Shown here: positions 1 through 8,560 of the stretch, piece by piece | How positions within the stretch are numbered: the stretch's first letter is position 1 | How the letters are laid out: the number at the start of each line of letters is the position of its first letter | NCBI GenBank assembly: GCA_964577215.1 | Contig: CAZNYK010000003.1 | Coordinates: forward strand, 1-64,000 | DNA length: 64,000 nucleotides | Direction: 5' to 3' | Source: UBA2329 sp964577215 | GTDB lineage: Bacteria > Bacteroidota > Bacteroidia > Chitinophagales > Saprospiraceae | Program-made: the position numbers and the translations under genes | Notes under the pieces: model-generated | What the model was told of the DNA's origin: nothing | Seen by the model: the letters and a program-made list of their open reading frames with translations, nothing else | Databases searched by the model: none

Positions 1-128
1 AATGTGCTGATTGTACCCGCCGTACCGGCACTGTTCATTATTCTGTTTCCCGCAAAGGCCGCGGCAGTTAAAAAGGCCGCCTGCCTGACGGCAGCTACCG
101 TTTATACACATCTCCTCTTTTGGAATGT

Positions 129-163
129 GACCTTTCCAAGACGCCGGAGGCGTCGGAAAGGTC
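129..163. repeat. REP-like hairpin with GACGCC/GGCGTC core
   Basis: Arms 129-145 and 149-163 pair around a 3-nt loop (GGA) with a two-base bulge. The core GACGCC-nnn-GGCGTC recurs at 56117-56131, so this looks like a dispersed extragenic palindrome rather than a single terminator. There is no T-run on either side. Confidence 0.55.
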
Positions 164-211
164 ATCCCTCCATGGCCTCCAATTTGTTTGACACACCTGC
201 CTGACGGCAGT

Positions 212-270
212 CAGGGAGTTTCACGGAGTTTTCTCCGTGTGTCTCCCTATCCTCTCTGTGTAACTCTGTG
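212..270. repeat. Palindrome of heptamers phased at 10 bp (CACGGAG / CTCCGTG words)
   Basis: Left-arm words CAGGGAG (212) and CACGGAG (222) are exactly 10 bp apart. After a 4-nt gap come the complementary words CTCCGTG (233), CTCCCTA (243), CTCTGTG (254) and CTCTGTG (264). The layout, same-face words every 10-11 bp in two inverted arms, matches the arms that flank the GxxExxY gene at 1271-1651, but nothing lies between the arms here. Confidence 0.6.
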
Positions 271-473
271 TTCCAAAAGAACTGCGGTAGCGAAGCGGAG
301 GCGGGGGAGTATGCCGTACCTCGCCTTCGGCGTGCTTCGGCAGTTTGCCGAACATGACACAGTTGTGTATAAACCGTAGCTGACGGCCGTCAGGCGAAGA
401 TCGCTAAGCCTTTATTATCAGCGACTTACACAATTCCTTCTTTGATGGAGACACACATTTATGAACGGTCCCT

Positions 474-548
474 CCTTTAACCTTCCCACTTTATCCTTTA
501 ACCTTCCCACTTTATCCTTTAACCTTCCCACTTTATCCTTTAACCTTC
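474..548. repeat. 21-bp direct tandem repeat, about 3.5 copies
   Basis: Units begin at 474, 495 and 516, with a partial copy to 548 (unit begins CCTTTAACCTTCCCAC). The last full unit contains the stop codon and final codons of the GrpB-family gene on the minus strand. The array looks like slippage duplication of that gene's 3' end into its downstream DNA. It is too short, and has no spacers, to be a CRISPR. Confidence 0.85.
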
Positions 549-1105
549 TCCCCCCTGGCCTTCTTCGTCACCTCCTTTATAAACGCCTCTTTTCCATTCG
601 TATAGGCATCGCGATCCGATGGAAAATCCCGTGCCAACTGCTGTTTCAGCGCCTCGTATTCACGGACTGTTTCCGGGTGCCGGAGGAGGTAATCGCGGAA
701 GTACAACTCATCCCAATCGCCGGGGTAGCGAATGTGCAGGTGGTACGCCTGACCCTCGAACCCGTGTATGGTATATCCCTTTACAAACACCATGTGCGGC
801 GCGGGAAGCCCCGGACTGTCTATATAAATGTACCCTGTGCTTTCCAAGCGCTCGATGAGCTTCTCGTTTGCCGTTCCTTCCGGAATTTCCAGCAGGATGT
901 CAATGGTGGGTTTGGCCTGCAAGCCGGGAATCGCCGTACTGCCGATGTGCTCTATGCGCACGATATTGCCGGCGCCCAGGGCCGCTTCTATTTGCATGCG
1001 CTCTTCTTCAAATATTTCGGGCCAATGCGGGTCAGGCTCCGCGATAATGACCGGGAAGAGCCGCCCGAATTCGGGCCGGGTGAGTTTTTGGAGCGGATGG
1101 TCCAT
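533..1105 (-). CDS. GrpB family protein (UPF0157, nucleotidyltransferase-like fold)
   Basis: 190 residues, the usual length of the GrpB/UPF0157 family. The signature is the stretch HIGSTAIPGLQAKPTIDI near residues 55-72, where G-S-T and a later D correspond to the nucleotidyltransferase-like GS...D pattern; PHWPEIFEEER near the N-terminus is also typical. The biochemical role of this family is not established. It stands alone, with the GxxExxY cassette upstream and a 21-bp tandem repeat covering its stop codon. Family assignment is firm; activity is not inferred. Confidence 0.88.
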   Translation of the reverse strand: MDHPLQKLTRPEFGRLFPVIIAEPDPHWPEIFEEERMQIEAALGAGNIVRIEHIGSTAIPGLQAKPTIDILLEIPEGTANEKLIERLESTGYIYIDSPGLPAPHMVFVKGYTIHGFEGQAYHLHIRYPGDWDELYFRDYLLRHPETVREYEALKQQLARDFPSDRDAYTNGKEAFIKEVTKKARGEKVKG

Positions 1106-1208
1106 GAGAGAAAATTTAAAGAAAGACTTATCCTTGGAGCACGAGCGTATTACCCGGTCATAATAGATAATAATCTATGTTTATCTGTGGTGAATAATAT
1201 TCCTTCGA

Positions 1209-1239
1209 CCACAGATTAGCACAGATTTTCACAGATTCT
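1209..1239. repeat. Left inverted-repeat arm of the GxxExxY cassette
   Basis: Three copies of CACAGATT spaced exactly 10 bp apart. This is the inverted complement of the arm at 1653-1683; together they bracket the GxxExxY gene just downstream of its stop and just upstream of its start. Confidence 0.8.
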
Positions 1240-1270
1240 TTGGCCTGCTTCATTATGTACTTTTCCGTAT

Positions 1271-1651
1271 TTACATAATAATGCGGTTTATTCCCTTTTT
1301 CATGTCTTGTACGTTAAAATTAAGTAACAATCCCAATTTTTTGTTCCCTAATTTTAAGTAAGTCATCAACTGGGCTTTGTGAATAGGAGCGATTTCATCC
1401 ACGGACTTCAATTCCGCAATTATTTCATTTTCAATCAACAGGTCAATTCTGTAGCCTGCGTCAAGGTTGATTCCACCATAGATCACCGGCATCGCCTTTT
1501 GGCGTTCAACAGTGAGCCCTTGCTTAAGCAACTCGTACTCAAGGCACACCTCGTATGTGGATTCAAGAAGCCCAGGTCCTAGTTCACGATGTACCTTGTA
1601 GGCGCAACCAATTATCTGAAATGTCAGATCATTTAGCGAATTCGTATTCAT
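1271..1651 (-). CDS. GxxExxY protein
   Basis: 126 residues, full length for the family. It carries the naming motif as GLLESTY after HRELGPG (residues 21-34) and the conserved AELKSVDEI and QLMTYLKL segments. The family resembles small PD-(D/E)XK-like proteins and has no proven function. The gene lies precisely between two inverted arms of 10-bp-phased CACAGATT words (1209-1239 and 1653-1683), so gene plus arms look like one inserted unit. The ATG at 1651 abuts the right arm, leaving almost no room for a separate promoter, so the arm may contain it. Confidence 0.92.
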   Translation of the reverse strand: MNTNSLNDLTFQIIGCAYKVHRELGPGLLESTYEVCLEYELLKQGLTVERQKAMPVIYGGINLDAGYRIDLLIENEIIAELKSVDEIAPIHKAQLMTYLKLGNKKLGLLLNFNVQDMKKGINRIIM

Positions 1652-1652
1652 A

Positions 1653-1683
1653 ACAATCTGTGTTTATCTGTGCTAATCTGTGG
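1653..1683. repeat. Right inverted-repeat arm of the GxxExxY cassette
   Basis: Three ATCTGTG words spaced 10 bp apart, complementary to the left arm at 1209-1239. It lies directly in front of the minus-strand start codon at 1651. Confidence 0.8.
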
Positions 1684-1775
1684 TAAAATCCTACACTGTA
1701 TTAATCCAATCTCCAAATTGAATGTTCATTCTGGTAAGACATATACCAGCCGAGGTTCAAAACCATCTTTCCGCC

Positions 1776-3449
1776 ATGTACCTGAACTCAAAAACACTGA
1801 AGCCGTTAGCATCGGGCATCTCCGCCGCCTTCTTGCTCCTCCTCCTCCCCGCCTGCAAGCCCGCCGCAACCGCGCCGGTTACTACCGAGTACCGCGACTT
1901 GGTCGCCCTCTTCAAAGACTGGCGCGCTTTTGAAAACCCGCCCCTGCGCGACGGCGCGCCGGACTACACCACCGCCACCTTCAAAAAGCGCAGACCCCAG
2001 TTTGAGACACTGCGGGCAAGGCTCGCCGCCGTAGATACCGCCGGCTGGCCCGTGCCCCAGCGGGTGGACTGGCTCATCGTGTGGGCCGAAATGAACGGCT
2101 ACGATTTCAACGAGCGCATCCTGCAACCCTGGGCGCGCGATCCGGCTTACTACAAATGCGTTTGGAATTACCGCAGCGACGTGCCCGCCCACGAAGGCCC
2201 TACCCAGCACCGCACCACGGAACTGTGGACCTATACCTTCCCGCTGACCCCGGACGAACGCAACCGCCTGATGGGCGACCTGCAAGTCATTCCACCCCTG
2301 AACGCTCAGGCCAAACTCAACCTCACCGGCAACGCCCGCGACCTCTGGATCGCCGGCATACGCGACATACGCCGGCAAAGCGACGACCTCAAAAAAAATC
2401 TCGAACAGTTGGGCGTAGCTGAGGATAGTGAATTGACTTCCGCGATAGAGGCAGCCATTGCTTCTACCGACGACCTGGCAACCTGGCTGGAAGCAGAAGC
2501 AAAGTCGAAAACCGGGCCTTCCGGCATCGGCAAGGACAACTACAGTTGGTATCTCCAGAACGTGCACCTGGTACCGCTCACCTGGGAAGACGAGGTGATG
2601 CTGCTCAAACGCGAATTAGCCCGCGCCTGGTCCTCCCTGAAATTGGAAGAACACCGCAACCGCCAACTGCCGGAACTCACCGACGCCGGCTCGCCGGAGG
2701 CCTATGCCGCCCTGGCCGAACGCTCCGCTCAGAGCCTTCTGCGCTTCTTAGACCAAGAAGAAATGGTGACGGTGAAGGACTATTTCGAGCCGGCCCTGCG
2801 CGAACACCTCGGCGCTTTCGTGCCCAAAGAGCGGCGCAACTTTTTCTGGATCACGGCACACTACGATCCCAGGCCGCTCTACTCGCATTTTTACCACTGG
2901 TTTGAACTGGCGCAAATGGACAATGAACCCCACGAAAGCGAGATCCGGCGCGGGCCGCTGCTCTACAATATATTCGACTCCCGCAACGAAGGCGTAGCCA
3001 CCGCCGTGGAGGAGATGTTCATGCAGGCCGGCCTGTATGACGACGAGCCCAGGGTGCGGGAGATCGTGTATATCATGATCGCGCAGCGGGCAGCGCGGGG
3101 CTTGGGCTCGCTTTACGCCCACGCCAACGAAATGACCATGGAAGAAGCGGGCGGTATACACTCGGAATACACTCCGCGCGGGTGGATGAAAACGGAAAAA
3201 GACCTGCTCATTTTCGAACAACACCTCTACCTGCGCCAGCCGGGATACGGCACCAGCTACATCACCGGCAAGTACCTGATGGAGAGCGCCATGATGGATT
3301 ACGCGCGCATGATGGAGTCCCGGAATGCGTCCTTCCGCATGAAAGACTTTTTTGACCAACTCAATGCCATCGGGTGTATCCCCATGGCGTTGGGCCATTG
3401 GGAGATGACCGGAGAAGATGGGCATTTGATAAAAATTGGCGCCAATTAG
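1776..3449 (+). CDS. DUF885-like secreted lipoprotein
   Basis: 557 residues from the ATG at 1776. This start is preferred over 1722 because it puts a lipoprotein signal at the N-terminus, with hydrophobic AFLLLLLP followed by AC as the lipobox. The C-terminal half resembles DUF885 metallohydrolases (NEGVATAVEEMF, GYGTSYITGK, then a region ending MALGHWEM). The zinc motif HExxPGHxxQ that is clear in the paralogue at 20313-22043 is not present; the aligned position reads HESEIRRGP. It may be a catalytically altered member or a distant relative. Probably anchored in an outer or inner membrane and facing the periplasm. Confidence 0.6.
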   Translation: MYLNSKTLKPLASGISAAFLLLLLPACKPAATAPVTTEYRDLVALFKDWRAFENPPLRDGAPDYTTATFKKRRPQFETLRARLAAVDTAGWPVPQRVDWLIVWAEMNGYDFNERILQPWARDPAYYKCVWNYRSDVPAHEGPTQHRTTELWTYTFPLTPDERNRLMGDLQVIPPLNAQAKLNLTGNARDLWIAGIRDIRRQSDDLKKNLEQLGVAEDSELTSAIEAAIASTDDLATWLEAEAKSKTGPSGIGKDNYSWYLQNVHLVPLTWEDEVMLLKRELARAWSSLKLEEHRNRQLPELTDAGSPEAYAALAERSAQSLLRFLDQEEMVTVKDYFEPALREHLGAFVPKERRNFFWITAHYDPRPLYSHFYHWFELAQMDNEPHESEIRRGPLLYNIFDSRNEGVATAVEEMFMQAGLYDDEPRVREIVYIMIAQRAARGLGSLYAHANEMTMEEAGGIHSEYTPRGWMKTEKDLLIFEQHLYLRQPGYGTSYITGKYLMESAMMDYARMMESRNASFRMKDFFDQLNAIGCIPMALGHWEMTGEDGHLIKIGAN

Positions 3450-3565
3450 TTGACGAGGGATGCAAATCAGTTTTGCTGCTCCTCCTTGAAATACTGCTGC
3501 CGTAGCTGCTTAGGTAACACGGCTACCGCGCCCCTCAACTGCCTAATTCCCGCAACCTTTGCCGC

Positions 3566-4174
3566 TCAAACGAACACCTCTTTCAGGTCAATTGCCAATT
3601 CGGGGAAAATGTGCGGGCGCAGCAGGTCTTCGTCCGTCGCGGGCGCCAGACCGATGTACCGGCCCACTTCGTTGAGAATATAAACCAGCACTACGCGGTC
3701 GGCGGGGCTTACGATCCAGTATTCGCGCACGCCGGCTTCTTCGTAAACCTGGAATTTCTCGCGCATCTCCTTGCGGCTATTGCCCGGCGACAATATCTCG
3801 ACCACCAGATCGGGCGCGCCGGCGCAGCCCAGTTCATCGAGTTTGGCTTCATCGCAGACTATGCAAAGATCAGGTTGTACTACGGTGGCATCCTGGCCTT
3901 TTTTCCGGCTCACAGGCAGCCGCACATCAAAGGGAGCAGAGAATACCTGGCATGGGCGGCGATGAAAATGGCTCAAGAAAACAAAGTTCAGCGCTTGAGA
4001 AATGCGCTGATGGGTTAAGCTCGGCGCCGGACTCATGGGAAATATCCGCCCGCGAATCAGTTCTAACCGCTCCTGGAATTGCCACAACAGGTAATCGGCA
4101 TACGTATAGCTCCCTTCCGGGTCGAGGTCGGAAAACTGAGTGACAACGTTTTGCGGCAGGGTGGCGGTGCTCAT
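3566..4174 (-). CDS. Uma2 family (DUF820) PD-(D/E)XK nuclease-fold protein
   Basis: 202 residues. The start at 4174 matches the N-termini of the two paralogues at 48714-49921; an upstream in-frame ATG at 4249 adds an unrelated tail. The fold is shown by QPDLCIV and then PDLVVEILSPGNS, with D and E at the positions expected for a PD-(D/E)XK core, followed by YEEAGVREYWIV. Uma2 proteins are abundant in cyanobacteria and some Bacteroidota and their substrates are unknown. This copy is closely similar to the tandem pair 45 kb away. Confidence 0.9.
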   Translation of the reverse strand: MSTATLPQNVVTQFSDLDPEGSYTYADYLLWQFQERLELIRGRIFPMSPAPSLTHQRISQALNFVFLSHFHRRPCQVFSAPFDVRLPVSRKKGQDATVVQPDLCIVCDEAKLDELGCAGAPDLVVEILSPGNSRKEMREKFQVYEEAGVREYWIVSPADRVVLVYILNEVGRYIGLAPATDEDLLRPHIFPELAIDLKEVFV

Positions 4175-4357
4175 CTTCTTTTTCGTTTGATACTTGCAAA
4201 AATACGAAATTTTTCCGGCAGTTTGGCGGAACACCTTTTTCGCCAACATATCCCTCGAACTTCTTATCGCTCCCCGATGCAGGTCAACACGGAAAATAAA
4301 TCACATACAAACACCCTGAGATGCTATGAAATTTGGCCCATAAATGCGAGCGGGCGG

Positions 4358-6805
4358 CTAAAACATCATGCTCTCTCCGCCGCCGTCATCACCTCCTCTT
4401 CTATCTTCGCTGCGTTGTTTGTTTTGATTCAGACGGTAGCTCAGCGTGAGTGTGGCCTGGCGTGCGCGCCACTGGAAATCAGTATCGGTGAAGAAGTCTT
4501 CGCCGATAGCCGTCGAACGCCAGCGGCGCGAGTTGAGCAAGTCCCTGACGCTAAAGGTAATGGTTCCTTTTTGCTTCAGAATATCGCGGCTGGCGGCTAA
4601 ATCCAAGCTATACATGGAGCGGCGGCGGCCTTGGGGCGTCTGTTCCGGCGCGCGGTAGTCAAAACGCACCTGGAGGTCTGTATTCTTGAGCACGGTAAAT
4701 CGCGAAGTACCCCGGGTAAACCAGCTATAGGTGTCTGCTTTGAAATTTTCGCCTAAGTTGCCCCCGTCGGTGATGGCGCGGAAAAAGTTGAAACTGCCGT
4801 TGATCGTCCACCATTTGGCCGGATTGTAAGAAGCCACGAATTCAAATCCATAGGCGTCTTCCGACAACAGGTTTTCGGGGCGCGTGAGGAAAGTGACCCC
4901 GTCCGAGGTCAAGGTGCGGATGCGATCTACTTTGCCTTTCGTATGGCGGTAGTAGATCGAAGAACTCAGCGATGCTTTATCCCAATACTTGATATGCCCT
5001 AATTCCATCAAATCCGTGAATTCCGGCCTGAGGTCGGGATTGCCGGTGAAGATATTCCTGTTGTCGCTGAAAGAGGAAAAAGGATTGAGTTCGCGGAAGC
5101 GCGGACGGCGCAGCCGCTTGCTGTAACTGACCTGAACGGCATTATCCGCGGGTAAGTCGTAGCTTATATGCATACTGGGGAAAAAGTTGAGGTAATCCTG
5201 GGTATTCACCTCGTTGGTCTGCAGAAGCTCTGTGAGAATATCGGTCAATTCTGCGCGAAGGCCCGCCTGGTAGGAAACCTTTCCTTTTTTATTGCCGTAG
5301 ATCAAATACGCAGCGTGAATGTCTTCATTGTAAAGGAAATCATTGCTCAGACCCGGAAAGATTTCCCAGGTATCATCCACGAGTTCCTCCACGAGGAAGT
5401 CGTTCCCGATGTCGCGGAAAGTACTCCGAAAACCCATTTCCAGCTTACCGTCTTTCCCGATGGGTTGCACATAGTCTAATTGGGCTGCCAGCAGCCTCTC
5501 GCGCTCTTTGTTGTAGGAGCGTTGCAACAGATCAGGTATGCCGGCGGAGATCATTCCGGGTGTAAAAAAGCGTTCGTTCAGATCAGAGTTTTCCGTCTCG
5601 GCATTGTCCTGGTAACGCAGGTCGAAATTAAGCTCGTGGCCTTGTCTTTCGAAGGTCCTTTTGTAAGTGAGCGCATATTCGAGATTGAGTTCATCCTCGG
5701 CTTCATTGTCTTTCCGCAGGGATATCCCGGTTGGATTATCCAGGGCCTGGAAAAAATCGCGGTATTCCAGGTTGGTAATATTGGTTTGTTTGCCGCCGCG
5801 GTATGTGAATGCGCCGGTGAGGATATTATTGTCATTCAGAAAGTAATCGGCCCCGGCCCGCACGTTGTTGGACCAGCCTCCGCGCGACCGCGTGCTGTTT
5901 TGTGTTGTAATGAACGTAGTATCGCCGCCGTACACCTCCTGGTAAAGCGAGCCGCTGCCGGGGCTGTCGCGATAGCTGAGGCCGTAATTGGTGAAGAGGT
6001 TGAGTTTTTTGGTGCGGTAGTTGAGGTTGATCGCCGCGCCGTGGTTGTCGGGGTATCCGGTGATGAGGTCGAAAGAGCCGTTCACCCCTGTGCGCAGGTC
6101 TTTTTTGAGGATGATATTGATGATGCCGGACATACCTTCCGCTTCATACCGGGCCGAGGGGTTGGTGATCACTTCCACCTGGTCAATCAGGTTGGCAGGT
6201 AACTGCCGCAGGCCGTTGGCGCCGTTAAGGCCGACGAGCCCGGAAGGTCTTCCGTCTATGAGAATCCGCACGTTGTCGCTGCCGCGCAAGCTTACATTGC
6301 CTTCCGCGTCCACCTGCACCGAGGGCACATTGTCCAACACGTCCGCCGCGTTGCCGCCGGCATTGCCGAGGTCTTTGCCGACGTTGAACACCTTTTTGTC
6401 CAATGACATCTGCAACTGACTTCTTTCGGCCTGCACTACCACTTCATTCAGCATTGTGGCCTGCAGTTGCAAGGCAATGACGCCCATATCGCCGGCGCTT
6501 CGCTCGCCGGAAATGGTCAGGCTTGGAATGGTATGGGGCTGGTAAGACAGGAATTCTATTTTGGCAAAATAAGCGCCCGGCGCCACCTCCACATGAAAGG
6601 CCCCCGCATCATCGGTGATATTTCCTGCCACTAAAGCGCTATCTTTCAAAGTAAAAAAACTGACGCTGGCATAACCCAGCGGCGATTCCGTGGCTGCGTC
6701 CACTACTTTTCCGCTCATGCGCACTTGTTTTTGAGCGCTGAGCACGGAGGCAGAAAACAAGAATAAAAAAAGGATTAAAATTTTATTATTCAAATAATTG
6801 TGCAT
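4358..6805 (-). CDS. TonB-dependent receptor-type outer membrane beta-barrel protein
   Basis: 815 residues from the ATG at 6805, chosen because it gives a clean signal peptide (ILILFLFLFSASVLSAQ). Order: signal peptide 1-25, carboxypeptidase-regulatory-like beta domain about 28-110, plug domain about 125-235 (GNVSLRGSDNVRILIDG, ARYEAEGMSGIINI), then an outer-membrane beta-barrel of the family with fused CarboxypepD_reg-like domain. The C-terminus ends in an aromatic residue (SMMF) as barrels usually do. No SusD partner is adjacent, so the substrate cannot be guessed. It stands alone between a Uma2 gene and a methyltransferase. Confidence 0.93.
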   Translation of the reverse strand: MHNYLNNKILILFLFLFSASVLSAQKQVRMSGKVVDAATESPLGYASVSFFTLKDSALVAGNITDDAGAFHVEVAPGAYFAKIEFLSYQPHTIPSLTISGERSAGDMGVIALQLQATMLNEVVVQAERSQLQMSLDKKVFNVGKDLGNAGGNAADVLDNVPSVQVDAEGNVSLRGSDNVRILIDGRPSGLVGLNGANGLRQLPANLIDQVEVITNPSARYEAEGMSGIINIILKKDLRTGVNGSFDLITGYPDNHGAAINLNYRTKKLNLFTNYGLSYRDSPGSGSLYQEVYGGDTTFITTQNSTRSRGGWSNNVRAGADYFLNDNNILTGAFTYRGGKQTNITNLEYRDFFQALDNPTGISLRKDNEAEDELNLEYALTYKRTFERQGHELNFDLRYQDNAETENSDLNERFFTPGMISAGIPDLLQRSYNKERERLLAAQLDYVQPIGKDGKLEMGFRSTFRDIGNDFLVEELVDDTWEIFPGLSNDFLYNEDIHAAYLIYGNKKGKVSYQAGLRAELTDILTELLQTNEVNTQDYLNFFPSMHISYDLPADNAVQVSYSKRLRRPRFRELNPFSSFSDNRNIFTGNPDLRPEFTDLMELGHIKYWDKASLSSSIYYRHTKGKVDRIRTLTSDGVTFLTRPENLLSEDAYGFEFVASYNPAKWWTINGSFNFFRAITDGGNLGENFKADTYSWFTRGTSRFTVLKNTDLQVRFDYRAPEQTPQGRRRSMYSLDLAASRDILKQKGTITFSVRDLLNSRRWRSTAIGEDFFTDTDFQWRARQATLTLSYRLNQNKQRSEDRRGGDDGGGESMMF

Positions 6806-6921
6806 AATTGTAATTTTACATGTATCGTAGATAGCCGTTTTGAAACAAGCAGTAGAAACCCTTGGAGTTGTACCAGTGTAACTATTATTGTTACAAATAG
6901 TTGCCTGCAAAGACTGAGACT

Positions 6922-7689
6922 TCACTTACCCGCAATCACCAGCATTTCAAAATCTTCAGTGGTCAACACATCGCTCCTGGAAAATGCGCCGAGCTTCGCC
7001 CCGAATATCTCAATGGTTTGGTATCCCAATGATTTCAACAACCAGGTGATCTCGCTCGGCACATAGTAGCGCTCGTTGCATTCCAGCGTCTTTTTATTGC
7101 CTGAGTCGTCTTCCAACTCCGTGATGTTGTGATCGCGAAAGGTCATCAGGTCAAAGGTGTTGCTGTGATAGGTAGCGTGGCCGCCTTCCGCATCGGAGGC
7201 TGTGAATGCCTCCACGGAATGGTAGAGCGGGAACAGCCCGTTCAGTGTGGTGAAAATGAACTTGCCGGGCGTTCTCAGGGACTGGGTCACGCTCTTCAAT
7301 ATCTCAAAATTCATTTCGTCGGTTTCCATCAGGGGAAATCCGCCCTCGCAGAGCATGATGGCCGCATCGAATTCATGTCGGAAGGGCAGGTTCCTCGCGT
7401 CGTGTTGCAGGAACTCGATGCGCAGGTTCCGGCTTCCGGCTTTTTCCTTGGCCACGGCAAGTTGCGAGGCCGACAGATCCACGCCGGTGACGGTGTACCC
7501 CCTTTGAGTGAGTTTGATGGCGTGCCGGCCCGTGCCGCATCCCACATCTAAGATTTTCAAAGATTTGTCAAAGCCGAGTTCCTTTTCCAAAAAGTCGCAT
7601 TCGCCGGCAGTGCCCTGCGTGAATGGTTCCTGGTCGTACTTGCGCCCGTAGTTTTCAAAGAGGGCTTCATACCATTGTTTTGTTCCCAT
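6922..7689 (-). CDS. Class I SAM-dependent methyltransferase
   Basis: 255 residues. Motif I, LDVGCGTGRHAIKL, lies near residues 48-61 and is followed by the acidic VTGVDLS strand end. This is a Rossmann-type methyltransferase of the Methyltransf_25 kind. The acceptor substrate is not evident. It is transcribed in the same direction as the TonB receptor but separated by 116 bp, so co-transcription is uncertain. Confidence 0.88.
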   Translation of the reverse strand: MGTKQWYEALFENYGRKYDQEPFTQGTAGECDFLEKELGFDKSLKILDVGCGTGRHAIKLTQRGYTVTGVDLSASQLAVAKEKAGSRNLRIEFLQHDARNLPFRHEFDAAIMLCEGGFPLMETDEMNFEILKSVTQSLRTPGKFIFTTLNGLFPLYHSVEAFTASDAEGGHATYHSNTFDLMTFRDHNITELEDDSGNKKTLECNERYYVPSEITWLLKSLGYQTIEIFGAKLGAFSRSDVLTTEDFEMLVIAGK

Positions 7690-7790
7690 TGCATTGCGTT
7701 ATTGCGTTGGTGCGGATGTGAAGGGGAATATCCGGGCCTGACGGCCTTCAACGTAACTTGAAAATTCAATTTGCTTCAATCAGTTTCTTC

Positions 7791-8555
7791 TCAGCGCTTC
7801 ACCTTCGATAGAAATTCCTTCCCGGCCGTCTGTATCAATCCCTGGACGGAATTGAGGATGATGTTCGCTCCCTGGTCCACCAGCACGTTCGCTTGCTCTG
7901 CAGTGCCTGCCACCGTACCTGCCCACTTACCTGCAGCTCGTACCCGGGATATGATGCCGGCGATGGTTTGTTTTACCTCCTCATGGGCCGGCCCGTCGTA
8001 AAAGCCCATGGCAATGGATAGGTCGCGCGGACCGATGATGAAGCCGTCCACGCCCTCCACCTGTAATATCTCGTCCAAGTTTTGAAGGCATTCCAGGGTC
8101 TCGATCTGGGGAAGCACCACGATCTGGTCGTTGGCCCATTGCAGGTACTCGAGTTGACTGAACTTACCAATGAGGTACTCCGCGGATCGCACAGGCCCCA
8201 TACCCCGGTTGCCGAGCGGCGGGTATTTGACGGCTGCTACAAGGCGTCTCACGTCGTCGGCCGTCCGGATGCCGGGCATCATCACGCCGCTTATACCGGC
8301 ATCCAGGAATTGCAGGATGAGTTTTTCGTCCACGCTGCGGATGCGCGCCCATGCCGGTATGCCCGCCGTTTCGCAGGCGCGTATCATGTGCGTGGCTTCC
8401 GTGAGGGAAATGGCGCCGTGCTCGGCATCCATCATGTAGAGGTCGAAGCCGGTATAGCCGACGTATTCGCATACGGTCGGGTCGGTAGTCGGCGAAAGGA
8501 TGCCGTACACGGGTGATCCTTGTTGTAGTTTTGCCTTGGCAGAGTTATGTTGCAT
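7791..8555 (-). CDS. HpcH/HpaI aldolase / citrate lyase family protein
   Basis: 254 residues from the ATG at 8555. Members are class II (metal-dependent) aldolases that cleave 2-keto-3-deoxy sugar acids or related compounds to pyruvate plus an aldehyde. Visible motifs: DAEHGAIS (general-base His), QIETLE (metal-ligand Glu) and IGPRDLSIAMG (metal-ligand Asp). The start lies 5 nt after the dapB stop, so the two form an operon. A longer reading frame starting at 8615 would overlap dapB and is not supported. The exact substrate is unknown. Confidence 0.88.
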   Translation of the reverse strand: MQHNSAKAKLQQGSPVYGILSPTTDPTVCEYVGYTGFDLYMMDAEHGAISLTEATHMIRACETAGIPAWARIRSVDEKLILQFLDAGISGVMMPGIRTADDVRRLVAAVKYPPLGNRGMGPVRSAEYLIGKFSQLEYLQWANDQIVVLPQIETLECLQNLDEILQVEGVDGFIIGPRDLSIAMGFYDGPAHEEVKQTIAGIISRVRAAGKWAGTVAGTAEQANVLVDQGANIILNSVQGLIQTAGKEFLSKVKR

Positions 8556-8560
8556 GATTG

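Larger units (their letters stand above)
86..396. repeat. Imperfect inverted repeat enclosing about 250 bp of non-coding DNA
   Basis: Bases 86-110 (GACGGCAGCTACCGTTTATACACA region) and 364-396 (TGTGTATAAACCGTAGCTGACGG region) are imperfect inverted copies. Between them lie a hairpin (129-163) and a 10-bp-phased palindrome (212-270) but no convincing gene; short open frames here lack protein-like composition. It could be a small non-autonomous mobile element or a cluster of extragenic palindromes. The word CTGACGGC also recurs around 196-210 and 7737. Confidence 0.5.

Noticed and set aside
4..379. Two short plus-strand open frames at the window start
   Set aside because: Composition is not protein-like and they run through hairpins and repeats; treated as non-coding.
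474..548. CRISPR-like direct repeats
   Set aside because: The 21-bp units are directly adjacent without spacers.
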